Made by a program: the position numbers and the translations under genes
DNA from: Plutella xylostella
Taxonomy: Eukaryota; Arthropoda; Insecta; Lepidoptera; Plutellidae
NCBI RefSeq assembly: GCF_932276165.1
Contig: NC_064003.1
Coordinates: 11,178,001 to 11,242,000, forward strand
Length of the DNA stretch: 64,000 bases
Direction of reading: 5' to 3'
Notes under the pieces: generated by a model
Told to the model about the DNA's origin: nothing
The model's input: only the letters and a program-made list of their open reading frames with translations
Database searches by the model: none
In this document: one piece after another, positions 10,289 through 21,779 of the stretch
Layout of the letters: every line of letters starts with the position of its first letter
How positions within the stretch are numbered: position 1 is the first letter of the stretch

Positions 10289-10960
10289 TCAACGACTGTA
10301 TGTGTGTTAGGGTGTAATAATATTATAGGTACGGATTAATGTCTATCAAAAACCCTTCTAGATATCTATAAGGAAACACCGGAAGCAATATTACTTATAT
10401 TTATTTCATGCGAATATTCGTTAGCTACATTACGAGTACAAACCACATCCACCTCTCTACCCCCTCAAGACTCTTATGTTGTCTTGTAGAGGCGTGTCTT
10501 TCGCCCTGTACCACATCGGAAGGTACATTTTCCACAGAATCTTATCTCTAATTCGGTAATTAACTAATTACTTAGATGAAAGTGTCCGTTTTTATGACAA
10601 CGAGCGTAATCTACATGGCCAGGTAACTTTTAATGCAAGATAATTCCAATCGTAAAATCTTCAGCCAGGCCCCGGCTGTAAAAAACCTCTTACACATACT
10701 GAAGGAGAAGATAAAAGTTTAAGAACTCCGTTTTACACCTTTTATCTCATATACGAGTTTATGAGAGAAAAAAAGACTTTATCGTATATGTATACAGTTT
10801 GCAGGTGATGTGAAGGAGAATCGTCATCATCTGTCTGTCTTCTTCATCAAGCCACTAAGGTACCTGTCTAAAGTCGTCTGGCTATAGCGGGCTGGAGGGC
10901 TTAACTTTGTTAGTCTGTTCGTGGCACTAAAGTGGCAAAGAGAAACAAAAGTAAATAGGC
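10289..10960. other. unassigned intergenic DNA
   Basis: No gene or repeat recognised. Confidence 0.4.
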
Positions 10961-10965
10961 AGCTA

Positions 10966-11055
10966 TAATCATCATCAGCCTATAGCAGTACAATGCTGGA
11001 CCTAGGCCTCTCCCAAAGCACGCCACTGGATGCGATCTATAGCTTTCCACAGTTT
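10966..11055 (+). repeat. interspersed LINE-derived fragment (ATCATCATCAGCC type)
   Basis: Contains ATCATCATCAGCCTATAGCA followed by a CTAGGCCTCTCCCAAAG-type phrase. This is a very common dispersed sequence in Lepidoptera, probably a LINE 3' untranslated remnant. A short related piece occurs in reverse near 52745-52775. Confidence 0.5.
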
Positions 11056-11167
11056 ATTTATATAATAATAAATCTCATATAATTATCTATAACAGAAACT
11101 GAAGAATATACTGACTTTACTGACACATCAAATTCAGAGACGATGAGTTAACGATCGTTGACGTTGG

Positions 11168-11232
11168 CCCGCTTTTTTAACCGACTTCGAAAAAAGGAGG
11201 ACGTTTGCAATTCGTCTCTGTGTATGTTTTTT
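11168..11232 (+). repeat. interspersed repeat with ACCGACTTCGAAAAAAGGAG
   Basis: The phrase ACCGACTTCGAAAAAAGGAG at 11181-11200, followed by a TCTGTGTATG and T-run segment, is a common lepidopteran dispersed repeat. Only a fragment is seen here. Confidence 0.4.
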
Positions 11233-13150
11233 TAGCAGCGGCTTCGGCGTAGGCTTCGCGTTTTACTATTTGGTCAGTGAACTAAAATTGGATCAATCAC
11301 GGGCGGCACTGTCACTGCTACGAACGTTGGTGAGCCGAGCATGGCTAACGTCAGATTAAACATTGTCAAATGAGAGTTATTATATCACAGTGCTTCCAAA
11401 TTCGGGTTTAGTCATACAACACTCTCAGGCCAGCGAATTATAATAATAGCGAGGCTTATTATTATTATTATTTTTTTATCACAACAACTTAGGCCTATGA
11501 AATGATACACGCGTATCAACCGACAAAGCTCCTGTAACTGGAAAACTGTCTTCTAAGATACAGGACCCTGTCCTAGTTTAGAAGACAGAGTACCAGATCC
11601 AATGAAGGCAAAGTGTATTTAGATGTAATGAATAGATATAAGATCTGTATAATGTTACATGTTTTTAAATAAATATATTTTGATTTGATTTGATTTTGAT
11701 TTTATCTACTTAATAAAGTTTAAAGTGTGTATAGTCGTATATACTTAAGTACGTGTCGTGTGTATTAAAATACGAATAGACTTGTATACCAATAACATAC
11801 TCGCTCATGATTGAAACAATGAAACTGTAAAGCAATAGCGCGAAAATTCGACAATACATGATGCTAAACTTTTCCTCGCATAATTAATCAGTTTCAGAGT
11901 AGCACATTGAATTCAGCAAGCGCTGAAGCTAACTTAACTCCACTAGAATATGTCTAGTTGAGTCGATATCCCAATTCGCACCTATCCCTATTCCCCACAC
12001 AGCCGGGTTCGTGGTAATTTGCAATAAATCTACCTGACAGACAGACAGACACGTCGACGCGCGTACAACACCTCGCCGCCGTGATTAATGAAACTAGATA
12101 ATACTTACGAAAGTTTGGGGATTAGAAATAGTTTAGGTACTATTTTTGGGTATTCTGAAGCATTAATTTGTCTTTTTTTGACAAAGGTAACATCATAGTG
12201 CATCAATAAGAAATATCAGAATTCAGAACTTTATACTAATAATAACTAAACGAGGGAACATAAGCTACTTATTCAGCTTAGAGCTCAATAAATGTTTCAG
12301 GTCTGTAAAGGTGAACTTTAAATAAGGTTTCAAAATTAACAAGGTCTCTGCGTGTTCATAATAAATCCTTAACTGTGGCCGTGCAAAATAAAAAGGTTGC
12401 TCGTGTGAAAATTTCACAATATATTATAAAGGGGTGTAATTTTTTATCGTTTCTCATTATTTTTCCACAAAATGGTCAGCCACCCTTGTTTTGTGGATTA
12501 CAGTTAAGTGTAGGTTTATACTTTAAATCCAAATTCAACCTCTGACTAGAAAAAAGTGCCTGAAATAAAATTAAACCAATAACAGAGGTACCTAGGTATT
12601 TATAAGTAAATTCATGTTAGCACAAAATACACCTTTCGTGGCACCCAGAACAATATCTCACGGGTACCGTCAGCAAGAAAAGTAATTACTTGTGAACACC
12701 TGACGTCTTGTACTCATAAATTGTCGAGTTCAGGGCGACTGACTGACGTAGCGGTTTTATTACTTTGGCAAAGTCGTCAAAATCGCGTGGCACTTTATGA
12801 AAGTTTTGTCTTGATTGCTTGAATACTTACTGCGAAGTGCGGAGTTTTGGTGTGTCTAATGTGTCGATTTACTTATGTTTAAATTGTAAGATAAAAAATA
12901 ATATGCACGATATTATCTTCTTTCAATTCAACTTGGGACAAAATGGTATGTGACAATGTCTACCTACCTGTAAAGTAAAGTTCTACGCACAGCTTCTCAT
13001 TCTACGTCTTGCTTTGTAATCTGTATCATCATCCGATCTGTAATAGTAAGCAACATTATCACCAAGTAATTTAATGAATGTTGTATTTGTAAGTGTTAAC
13101 TTGTGTATTTGCTATGTGGCCCGCCCCAGGCGCTGGAACAAACTGTGTAC
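11233..13150. other. unassigned intergenic DNA with simple repeats
   Basis: Contains an ATT microsatellite near 11457-11475 and a GATTT-rich run near 11680-11705. No supported exon. Confidence 0.4.
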
Positions 13151-13151
13151 G

Positions 13152-13315
13152 TGTACACTGTACAGGAGGGTTACTCTATACTGACGAAAAACGGAAAAAC
13201 GAGAGCTGTCGTGCTGTCGGAACTTTTAATAAAACGAGATAGAGTCGTGGCTCGCACAGCAGCGCTACGAAATTTAGTTTTTCGTCATATAGAGTGACCC
13301 CCCAATACAGTGTAC
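13152..13315. mobile_element. MITE of the GGGGTCACTCTA-TIR family, longest copy
   Basis: The left end reads TGTACACTGTA, a short spacer, then GGGTTACTCTATA. The right end is its inverted partner (TATAGAGTGACCCCCC, then TACAGTGTACA), giving imperfect terminal inverted repeats of about 29 bp. The interior contains the family core seen in reverse (ACGAGATAGAGTCGTGGCTCG). Related copies are at 24303, 33030, 51260, 53345, 59620 and 63735. It has no coding capacity; the small open frames here are incidental. Confidence 0.65.
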
Positions 13316-14019
13316 AAATTGTACAAGTTGTCATCAACTGCGTCGTTCATTGTTCAGCTCAGAACAATGACAAAACGCCCGTCCGTCTGTCAGTCAAACA
13401 AAACAGAAATTTGGAAAAGTTTGCAACAAACATTTTGTTTTGTTACTTAATTAACGAAATTCGATTCGTATTTTGTAAATTACGGCGGCGAGTGAGTCAA
13501 TTTATTGTGTAAAATTTACATTTTTACATTTTATAGTTCAAATACTCAGCTTACCAATTAATTGCTAATAAATAAATAATTACTGGCATTATGTTACATG
13601 CGATATGATGCTTACTTTTAAACAAGTGCCAAAACTAAAAAAAAGTTCTGACATGTTACGTCTCACTCTGTAGGGCTACCATGGAACGTGTTCTACTTAT
13701 TAATTCCATACTACGTACTGACGTGTAAGTAGTTTTTACTTCCATGAGGGCCACACGTAAAAAAATAGTCTCCCTTCTTAACTTAACCCACTGAAAAGTT
13801 AGCGTTGCCAGACTCTAGGTGCCTACCAATGTCACTGTGTCGCGGTAAAACATTACAAATATTACAATGTCAATCTCAAAACGAAAGCGAGTACAAAATA
13901 AGTTTCAAACAGTTAGCTTTTGAAGTGCGTAATCAAAGGAAAATAACTTCTCAAAGTTTCATTACAATCTAGACTTTTTCTATAAAACAATTTAATTAAT
14001 TATAAACTTTTCTTTGCAG
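13316..14019. other. unassigned intergenic or intronic DNA
   Basis: AT-rich, with no supported coding region. The open frame at 13294-13512 overlaps the MITE and has no coding features. Confidence 0.4.
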
Positions 14020-14059
14020 ATAAAATTGCGGTTGGTGAAACTTCTGTCTTCTGTAATAG
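14020..14059 (+). other. possible 40-nt microexon
   Basis: Framed by a strong acceptor (CTTTTCTTTGCAG, ending 14019) and a donor GTAAGT (14060-14065). At least one frame is fully open through it. There is no flanking coding exon to confirm it, so it may be a 5' UTR exon or a chance pair of splice consensus sites. Confidence 0.25.
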
Positions 14060-14253
14060 GTAAGTCTGATTTATAATAATTTTATTATAAGTCGTTATAT
14101 TTAAATAATTTGCACAGAAATACAAGAGTTACAGAATTTAACTGAAGGAAGTAGATAGAACTTCCAATTAGAACGAAAACTATCCTTAGTCCTGAATTTG
14201 CTCATGGGGTGACCCCTTAAGTAATGTTGTAGTAGTAGTAAGGGCCACGGTCA

Positions 14254-14327
14254 GGTGCAAAGAAACCTGACCCCCCTCTCAATGCTAACTAACAATACTT
14301 CTGAGGGGGGTCAGGTTTATCTGCACC
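14254..14327. repeat. 74-bp fold-back element, copy 1
   Basis: Two 25-bp arms (14254-14278 and 14303-14327) are inverted copies with two mismatches and share AAACCTGACCCCCCTC, around a 24-nt loop. A relative lies at 60540-60607, so this is a dispersed family and not a one-off hairpin. Confidence 0.65.
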
Positions 14328-14329
14328 TT

Positions 14330-15285
14330 ACTGTACCATGTGAGTAAAGAAAAATAAACTTTTCCGAATAAAAAACTTAACCGGCTAAAATATTGACCTT
14401 ATAGGAAGCGGAAGTGAGCTTGAATGGAAGATCCGTATCGAAAGTGAAACACCTAATTTATTCAGGACACGCGAGCTGCGTACCGACAGCAACGCAACTT
14501 GCTCTGTGCTAAACTTATCTGATTTTAAAAGTCAGTAGGTTTTCGATAAAAAAAAATTGTTGACGCTATGTAGTGATTACTTAATGATCATAATAATAAG
14601 GTCCTTAATTTATTTATCGACGAAAACTTTGAATAGAGATTAGTGGTCATGGAACTTTTACAAGTAAATATTTTTTTACTGGTTGTTAAAATACCATGAT
14701 AAATTTTAAACATTTTGGAAATTCTTAATTTATTAGGAGAAGAAAATATAATATAATAATAAAATAGTTACAGAAGCTAATTAAAATAAAGCTTTGGCTG
14801 CTGACGGTCCCTATACAACACAGTGTAGTGGTGGGTAAAAGGTAACAATCCGTCTACTTAATATTGCCTGTACGTTTTATTGATATTAGCCTATTTTTGT
14901 ATATTGCCGGCAGGAGGTGCTGGGGTTTACCTGCCATATTTGTGAGAGAAAATATAAGATTTTTTATTTTGTGTACTTATGTTACCTCATAAAATAAGTC
15001 GGTATAATACTATGAATAATATAGAAAATATACAAACAGAAAACCAACTTTTAGAAAGCTCTAATCTAAAAGAAAATATCTAGTCAGTGCAGGAAAATCC
15101 AGAACATGTCAATACACCAAGGATCCTCATAAATCAAGCCACTGACGAACACATGAAGAGGTCAATGTCAGCGGCCGACGTGCGCTGGCTGCTAACGCCA
15201 TCATCATGTCCTCTCCATGACGCGACCTTCTGCCCATTACGTTAGATTCCTTATGAGAACAACAATGAATCGTTAAGGCTCCCGG
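14330..15285. other. unassigned DNA upstream of the 15338 gene
   Basis: AT-rich, no exon recognised. The last 150 bp before the TATA box are GC-richer and probably include proximal regulatory DNA. Confidence 0.35.
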
Positions 15286-15325
15286 TATAAAAACTGCAGT
15301 CGCATCCTTCCCATCATCAGTCAGT
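15286..15325 (+). promoter_or_regulatory. TATA box and initiator of the 15338 gene
   Basis: TATAAAAA at 15286-15293 is followed 31-35 bp later by overlapping arthropod initiators TCAGT (15317-15321 and 15321-15325). The start codon is 13-17 bp further on, which implies a very short leader. Confidence 0.75.
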
Positions 15326-15337
15326 TGTCAATCAACA

Positions 15338-15928
15338 ATGAAGCTCCTCATCCTTTCTTGTGTCCTGGTGGGAGCGCTCGCTGAGCTGCCTCGCTACCGC
15401 CCAGCGAGGTTCCGGCTGCAGCGCCAGGAGCTCGCGCCCACCACCACGGAGTCGGCCACGGAGCCCACCACCGAGCCCGCCCCCTACCCGGCCTCGGGGT
15501 GGAAACCCTCGGGGGAACCCTTCACGCTACCGCAAGAGACACCCAAAGATTCCTACGGACCACCGCAACAGCAGAACGCTCCCTACCCTCCGTCCGGATG
15601 GCAGCCAGATGGCCCGAAGCTGACTCTGCCTCAGCAAGCGCCGCCTTCTACTAGCTACGGTGTTCCTGACAACTCTTATGGAGCACCAGACAACACCTAC
15701 GGAGCGCCCACAGAGAACCCCGACGCTGAGACGACAGAGAACCCCCAGGCAGAGAAGCTAGAAGGGCCAGTTGAAGTCCAGCAAAGTGCGGGGACATACT
15801 ACGTGCTGTTGCCCAACGGAGACCTCCAGAGGGTTCAGTTCATGACGCAGAATGATGTCCAGAACATGGCCTACACCGCGAGGCTACAACTACGGGACAG
15901 GATCCCCTTCTTCTTCGCTAACGTTTGA
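15338..15928 (+). CDS. secreted proline/threonine-rich YGxP-repeat protein
   Basis: Encodes 196 residues. Residues 1-15 (MKLLILSCVLVGALA) form a signal peptide. Residues 33-50 are a TTTE/TEP stretch. There follow two PYPxSGW(K/Q)P blocks, then SYGPP, SYGVP, SYGAP and TYGAP units around 88-130. The C-terminal module has TYYVLLPNGDLQRVQF and NDVQNMAYTARLQ. The C-terminal module and the YGxP units are shared with the minus-strand gene at 29863-30594. This architecture fits insect extracellular or cuticle-associated low-complexity proteins, possibly the family Pfam calls DUF4794; the exact role is unknown. ATG 15338 is chosen because it starts the signal peptide just after the initiator. The frame is intact, and AATAAA at 15968-15973 is a suitable poly(A) signal. 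Confidence 0.85.
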   Translation: MKLLILSCVLVGALAELPRYRPARFRLQRQELAPTTTESATEPTTEPAPYPASGWKPSGEPFTLPQETPKDSYGPPQQQNAPYPPSGWQPDGPKLTLPQQAPPSTSYGVPDNSYGAPDNTYGAPTENPDAETTENPQAEKLEGPVEVQQSAGTYYVLLPNGDLQRVQFMTQNDVQNMAYTARLQLRDRIPFFFANV

Positions 15929-15974
15929 GACCCAGTGAGTGACCTGATTATTGTAACCAAAGTAATGAATAAAT

Positions 15975-17328
15975 GGCTGAATGTATTACATCTAAATATG
16001 ACTACGTTATTTGACACTGACCTTACTTCCCCAACTTAATAAACTTTTTTTTCTTAAAAGCCTTATTTTGTGAAATAATGTATCATTTTCTTTTCTCATA
16101 ATTCACAAAAGTTGTTATTGTTCAGTAAAAGCGTTCATTTAGGGAATATCCCAGCATTATCATAATAATACATTTGGAAGATTTATTTTATGTACGTTTC
16201 GGCGCCTGAAGATTAAAATGTTCGCACTTTGCAGCCCCGCTAGGAAGTAATACGTTATTTTGCACCTGTGCGGACTGGAAGCTTTAGGTAAAATGAATGT
16301 TCAGGTGTTCAGAGCACTTTACAATCATCTCTCCATTTTGTCACAACTATGCAAACATCTAACTACATACCTAGGTAGTCCTGCAACATTAGTGCAACAT
16401 AAAGCAAATGAACAGATACACAAGTCAAACTTACATCGCCCCTCTTTCTTGTTCAAGGGTTAAATAATAACACAACCTTTACGACTGCTATTATGACATG
16501 TCAACACTGCCATCCATCACGTGTAGGTACCATTACCCACGAAGTGTGACTCTGTACGCCATTCCCCGTACTCCAAGTATTTCGCTTCAGTCGCCAGAAT
16601 TCAGGAATTTCAGCGTCTCCAACGCTTCATGCGCCTGAACCCTTTTCATCTGTATCTTTGAGCGCTGGAAGAGATCTCATTTATTATAAAGACTGCCTCT
16701 AATTGCTTCCGCCATGCCCCCATTCACTTCTCGCAGAGTCGTTAAAATATAGTGCAGCGTTTTGTTTCTGACAACGTGCGCAAAGTGAAGGTTTTCAGCT
16801 GGTTTTCTACAAGAAAGTGAGTGTAATTTGTTTTTTTGTGAAATTAAGTGGCCATTTTCTTGGCTTTTGTGTTTGTTTGTGTAGCCACTGTATTGTGAGC
16901 AGTGACTGTGACTGTCGCAGTTCCGTTGAGAAAGAGACAAGAGTGAAATTGTCTCGGTATCTGCGGGTGATGGCGGATCAAATCTAAACTTTGGAGCCTC
17001 CGACAAATTTAACTTTGTTATGCGGTCGTTAGGGCCTATTGTAACACCGTATTGAATTTCGCGAAGTCTTCTTGCTTTTTATTGTCCTTTCATTTTGTTC
17101 CATTGTTGTAATGAATTGAGTATGTACCTACTTATAAAATTATAAGTTGTGTCTAAATATGGATTACCTTAATTAAAGCAATCGATCCTCGGCATAGAAA
17201 TCATACATTAATAAAAATATACAATTAATATGTATTGATATTTAATAAGAACTTATAATTATTATTATTATTATGAGCAATAAAATGTTTATCAATAGGT
17301 ACGGTGTATCTCCTACACGAGTACTTCA
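15975..17328. other. unassigned DNA between convergent genes
   Basis: Lies between the 15338 gene (plus) and the end of the minus-strand membrane-protein gene. The 16677-17006 minus-strand frame has no domain or splice support. No repeat recognised. Confidence 0.4.
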
Positions 17329-20300
17329 TCATAATCCAACAGCGCGAGCGTTGCGTCGCAAAACAGCCCTCTCCGCCAGTATTCGACCTGGAATACACAA
17401 TCATTAACATAGTTAATACTAGATAGTTTAAGCTCAAAGCAAAGGGTTATAAATAAATATTATTTACCTACCAAAGGAGCGGTGGTAGCTCAGTCGGGGA
17501 GCGGTGGTAGCTCAGTCGGGTAAGCGCCCGCTTCTCAATCAAGAGATGCGGGTTCGAATCCCGGCGCTGACATGTACCAATGAGTTCTTTTAACTTAAGT
17601 ACAATGTATACCATCGCTCTTACGGTGAAGGAAAACATCGTGAGGAAACCTGCATATCTAGATTTAGCACATCTAGATATGTGAACCCACCAACCCGCAG
17701 TGGACCAGCGTGGTGGGAAATGGTCCAAGCTTAGGAAGGCAGTTTAGACCTTGGGGATATGCACAAAGGTTCCAGTCGAGAGAGCCAGGTGCAGGTACTT
17801 ACACCCCCACAGAGAATAGAATAGAATAGAATAGAATAGAATACCTACCAAAGGGTTATAAATAAATATTATCTTTCATCCTAATTATCCGAAAATAAAT
17901 CACCTCCCAATTTTGTAAGAAAAACCTTTCTCTTTCCATTATTCTTCTCTGAAAAACCACACATTTCAAAACTCACGATGACAAGCAAGCCCGTAGAAGT
18001 AATTATCCTTGATGACCCAGAAGTTGACGACCCACAGCGCCACCCCGCGGCAGCAGCAGTAGGCCATCAGCAGGCTCGCCCAGCTGGTGTCAGTGACCCC
18101 GAGCTGCGGGGGCCGCGGGGATGAGCCGCGGGGCGAGGGGAAGATAGCGGAGGCGTTGGTGGCAGCGCCTATGTAGGAGAGGATCGCTTCTGGAATACAA
18201 AAAATAATGTGAAAAATTCACTCATATGAGAAGGGGTTAAATTTTGTCCACAGAGAGAAATGGGGAAAACTCAAGAAATAAATTGAATGGTTTAAGTTGG
18301 TACACTGTGTTCAAGTCAGAGATTATGTGGAATGTTTTGCATTACATAGGGTTACCCTTAAATTAGGGTTTAAGGTAAATAGCCCAGACAAGGCACTACT
18401 ACATAAAACCCAAAAATAACTAACTGATACAAAATTTCTGCCTCGGCAGGGTCACTTTAGATACGTTATCAGTCTTTGATAGTTACCAGATAACTCAATA
18501 GATCGATACTTCATACATTTCCACATTACTATCCTGTTATAATATAACAGTATTAACTAGTTGGTTCGTTAGACACACAAGACGGACTAATGCTCAAACA
18601 ATGTCCTCCAGTTCCCAACAATTACATAAGCGCAAGCTCACGGCGGCTGAAGCAAATTATCCAATTAATATACTCCGGATCGGTTCAGGCTCCAGTGTGG
18701 AGTGGGCGAGACTTCGGATCTTAGATTATACAGTATACAGTCATGATTGTGGTCGATGTATGAATTAGCTGGCATAACCTAATCAGGAATGAGCTATGCC
18801 TAAAATTTTGTAAATCTACATAAGTAGTAACGCATGCATTTTCAAATTGAATATTGTTGTATTGAATTGTAGGATCACCATATTATCCTTCAGACTATAA
18901 AATACGATATCACCTTACAAAAATGCTTGTACTACCGACTACTAAACTTATATTTTTATAACTTATGTATAAATTTATGTTTAGTATAACAATAAATATA
19001 ATGAGTAGTCTTGTGTGTGTGAAAAGAGCCTCCTGCAATGCTGTATCAATACGGTCCGTAATCCTAACTAATAATATTACAAATGCGAAAGTAACTGTGA
19101 CTGTCTGTTACTCTTTCATGCCAAAAGTAATGGACGGATTTGAATGAAATTTGGTATACACATGGTATAGACCCTGAGAAAGAACATACTTTTTATCCCG
19201 GAATTCCCATGGGAAAACTTTTTAAAGCGAAGCGAAGCTCGCGGGAACAGCTAGTGCTCTATAAAAACCTGCGAACCTCTGAGCAGGCGCTATTTGGACT
19301 GGCTAATCCCTTCACCACGGCGACAAACCCTGCTCACGCTTTATGTATTTATTACTGCCATGCTAAGAAGAAGAAGAAGTAGTGTTACCTTCAGTCCCAG
19401 TATACTGCAGGTCTCCGAGGAACATGCCGGTGTAGACGAGGTCGGTGAGCAGCAGGGCGGCCCCTACGCCACTGCACGGGAGCAGCGCGCAGTAGAACCT
19501 GGGTTATTGAATAATAATTAGTACAAGCCTGGGTGAGGAAGCACACGTTTTGTTGCAGTTATCATCATCATCATCAAGACCCATCATATCACCACTGCCG
19601 GAGCACGGTTCTCCTTCCAATGAAGGAAGGGGTTTAGGTCTAGTCCACCACGCTGGCCTAATGCAGGTGGTTGAAAAATTTACCCTAATGATTGAGTAGC
19701 CGAGGTCGTCATGGGAAAGGAAAAACAGGTGAACAATAATGATCGGCGCGTAAGACTATGTGAAGAAGAAGAAGATTGAGTGGACCGTACAGCAATGGAA
19801 ATTGTAATTTTTACAGTCTAATGTTTTGTAAGTTTTGTGCCTGAGGTACGCTGCAGGAGTGTTTAAACAGAAAATATCTCTAATGTGTTCCTTATACCTA
19901 TTCATACACATTTGAATTCTGTTTGTTACTAGTAGTGTAGGAGTACCTAGGTAGGTACATGATAGGAATAGTTTGACCCTCACCCGTAACTTTTTTGTTG
20001 CAGTGTCACATTCAATATGGCTAGTAGAAGCCATATAACGTGGAAGGACCCTGAATATTGCACCAACCTGAAAAAGCCATAATTATGATTTAACTAAAAT
20101 GTTGTTGTACTTTTGGATCCTGACTTGCCTCTTAACTTTCTGCTACGGAACGGAGCATAATTTACGACATCGGCGTTCCATTTCACACGATCCCAAGTTA
20201 AATACTTGGAATTTTTCCGTTAATTTTAATCTTAAGCGAGCTATTTCAGGTAACGACTAAAATAAACTTTTGAAATTAAACCTAAGAATAGAAAGTACAG

Positions 20301-20774
20301 TCTTATTAACAGAAATACTGAATTAGTGAAATCTGTGTGTGTATTTTTTCAAGTGGATATCCGGGTCACTCATTTAGCTGTCGCGTAATTTTTTTTCTCT
20401 TACATTCTATTCACAGCATACCAAAATACAGTAGGTAAAGCTCCAATACTCCACGGATTTGAAAGCTAACGAAGGCGCAATCACGGTGGCAAATAACTTA
20501 ACATGAATGAATATCTAATCTACACATTAAAATATTGTAGTATAAGTACTACACCTTCTATACTTAGCAGCAACAGGATTCTTCTTCGGCCAGATGATAG
20601 TTGTCTGAACAGTCCTCCCTTCGACCCTGGACACGTTGTAGAAGACGACCCTGTGGCACGCCTCGGGGTCGAAGAAGTAGAGCATCTTCATGAGAGTGAG
20701 TTCAGGGTACTCGCCGTGGCGGGGAGACAGCTGACAGTCGAGCGTCAGCCAGCAGATGGACACGGCGATACATG
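17329..20774 (-). CDS. multi-span membrane protein gene, downstream tandem copy (5' exons missing)
   Basis: Four minus-strand exons agree in phase: 20555-20774, 19389-19498, 17977-18189 and 17329-17387 (TGA at 17329-17331). Splice signals are acceptors AATTTTTCAG, AATAACCCAG, GTATTCCAG and GTATTCCAG, with donors GTGTAG, GTAACA and GTGAGT; codons split AG|G, G|AA and C|GT. Exon 1 seen here encodes CIAVSICWLTLDCQ, then LMKMLYFFDPEACHR. The second encodes a hydrophobic span (FYCALLP..GVGAALLLTDLVY). The third has a short loop and a second span (WASLLMAYCCCRGVALWVVNFWV). The fourth is a basic tail. Each part resembles the matching exon of the gene at 21780-23058, so the two are tandem duplicates. 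At least one 5' exon with the start codon was not found. Possibly a small insect multi-TM family; no function is proposed. Confidence 0.65.
17466..17854 (+). mobile_element. tRNA-derived SINE with duplicated head, copy 1
   Basis: SINE body 17478-17842 is flanked by ACCTACCAAAGG (17466-17477 and 17843-17854). The head has a pol III A box (TGGTAGCTCAGTCGG) and B box (GGGTTCGAATCCCG), and the tail is a run of GAATA units. The first 20 bp of the head (GAGCGGTGGTAGCTCAGTCG) occur twice in tandem, so there are two A boxes. It lies in the last intron of the downstream membrane-protein gene. A 5'-truncated copy is at 40288-40584. Confidence 0.9.
18195..19060. other. intron of the downstream membrane-protein gene
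   Basis: Falls between exons 17977-18189 and 19389-19498. No other feature apart from the Helitron-like repeat that follows. Confidence 0.5.
19062..19254 (+). mobile_element. Helitron-like non-autonomous repeat, copy 2
   Basis: Starts TCCTAACTAA, has the CGAAAGTAACTGTGACTGTC segment, and ends GCTCGCGGGAACAG-CTAG followed by T. Same layout as copies 1 and 3. Intronic. Confidence 0.65.
19560..19700 (+). repeat. LINE-derived interspersed fragment (ATCATCATC ... CCACCACGCTGG)
   Basis: ATC repeats, then GGAGCACGG, GGTTTAGGTCTAGTCCACCA and CGCTGGCC. This is the layout of a widespread lepidopteran dispersed repeat, probably a LINE 3' remnant. Intronic in the downstream membrane-protein gene. Confidence 0.45.
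20099..20260 (+). CDS. candidate small secreted peptide (53 aa), antisense within an intron
   Basis: ATG at 20099 opens 53 codons to TAA at 20258-20260. Residues 1-17 (MLLYFWILTCLLTFCYG) look like a signal peptide. A short basic-rich mature part follows, with HRR near residues 24-26 and KR near 46-47, possible processing sites. CAG|GTAACG at 20249-20254 could instead be a splice donor after residue 50. It sits in the intron between the first two seen exons of the minus-strand membrane-protein gene. I recognise no family. It could be chance, a neuropeptide-like precursor, or exon 1 of a longer secreted protein. Confidence 0.35.
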   Translation: MLLYFWILTCLLTFCYGTEHNLRHRRSISHDPKLNTWNFSVNFNLKRAISGND

Positions 20775-20779
20775 CTGAA

Positions 20780-21775
20780 AAATTTGAGAGGGATTTTAGA
20801 GGGAGGATAACCACGGAGTGAAAAAGATTCTAGATTGTGTGAAGGTATCATTAATTAATTCACAGATAAATGATGATAACTTCTAAATTTGTGTCTGATA
20901 TATTAGTATCGAGAGATTGGGAGTTTTAGCAGAAAATCTAATTACTAACTTATATCTAAGTAACCTGCTACCAAGTCAGTATCAGTATACTTACTCTGAA
21001 AGAATATTATGAAAATAGTCCATACATGTAAATATTCCATAGGTAATTATCTAAATATGGGAACACTTTTTTTGTATGGAGCTAGACATAAATTATTATG
21101 CACGTCCTAAAAAACTGTTCAAAATTCTAGTAGGCTACCGATGACGACGACATTGTTGCCACAGTGAAAATGTTATTTTGAAATCGTAACACGAACTAAT
21201 CATTCAAATAAATGACCGGGGGGGTTATTTTGGTCTTTGGATCATAATGAAAAGTTTAATAGAATTTCATTTTCCACTTTTAAAATGAAATTTCCCGGGA
21301 ATGGAAGCACATAATTTGATTTCCACCTTTTATGCGAGCGGCATTCCGCGCAGAATGGATAACTGCGATCGTGTCCCGCCGATCTTTTCCAATCCAAGAT
21401 GGAAGACGGAAGATTGTAATTTTAAATTTATTTCTAGACGTTTCCCGGTGTTTCTGTGTCTCAGCGGGATTATCGTTAGTTCTAGCTGAGCTTGAGCTTG
21501 GTTTAGTAAAAGAAGTAGTCTGCATTTCACTTCAGTCTTTATTTAATGTAGGGCGATGTTCACTTACACTCAAACACAAGTTACGTACCTACCTATCATC
21601 AATGTTACTTACTGCATTCTAATGACACCACAATTATTATACCCTACTTAATTAAACCTGATATAAAAATAACAGTAAGAGATGATGTTAGTAATGTTCA
21701 ATTGAACAAAAGCTTCAGGTTTTCATTCTCATAATAGTCAGAAAAACTCACTCAGTACCAATAACTCGGATTGAA
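20780..21775. other. intergenic or 5' intron region between the tandem membrane genes
   Basis: Lies between the end of the upstream copy (stop 21780) and the first detected exon of the downstream copy. It should contain the missing 5' exon and promoter of the downstream gene unless these lie further away, but I could not identify them. Confidence 0.4.
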
Positions 21776-21779
21776 TAAA

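Noticed and set aside
17478..17575. tRNA gene
   Set aside because: Has A and B boxes, but the sequence continues into a SINE body with GAATA tail and target duplications, and the head is duplicated.
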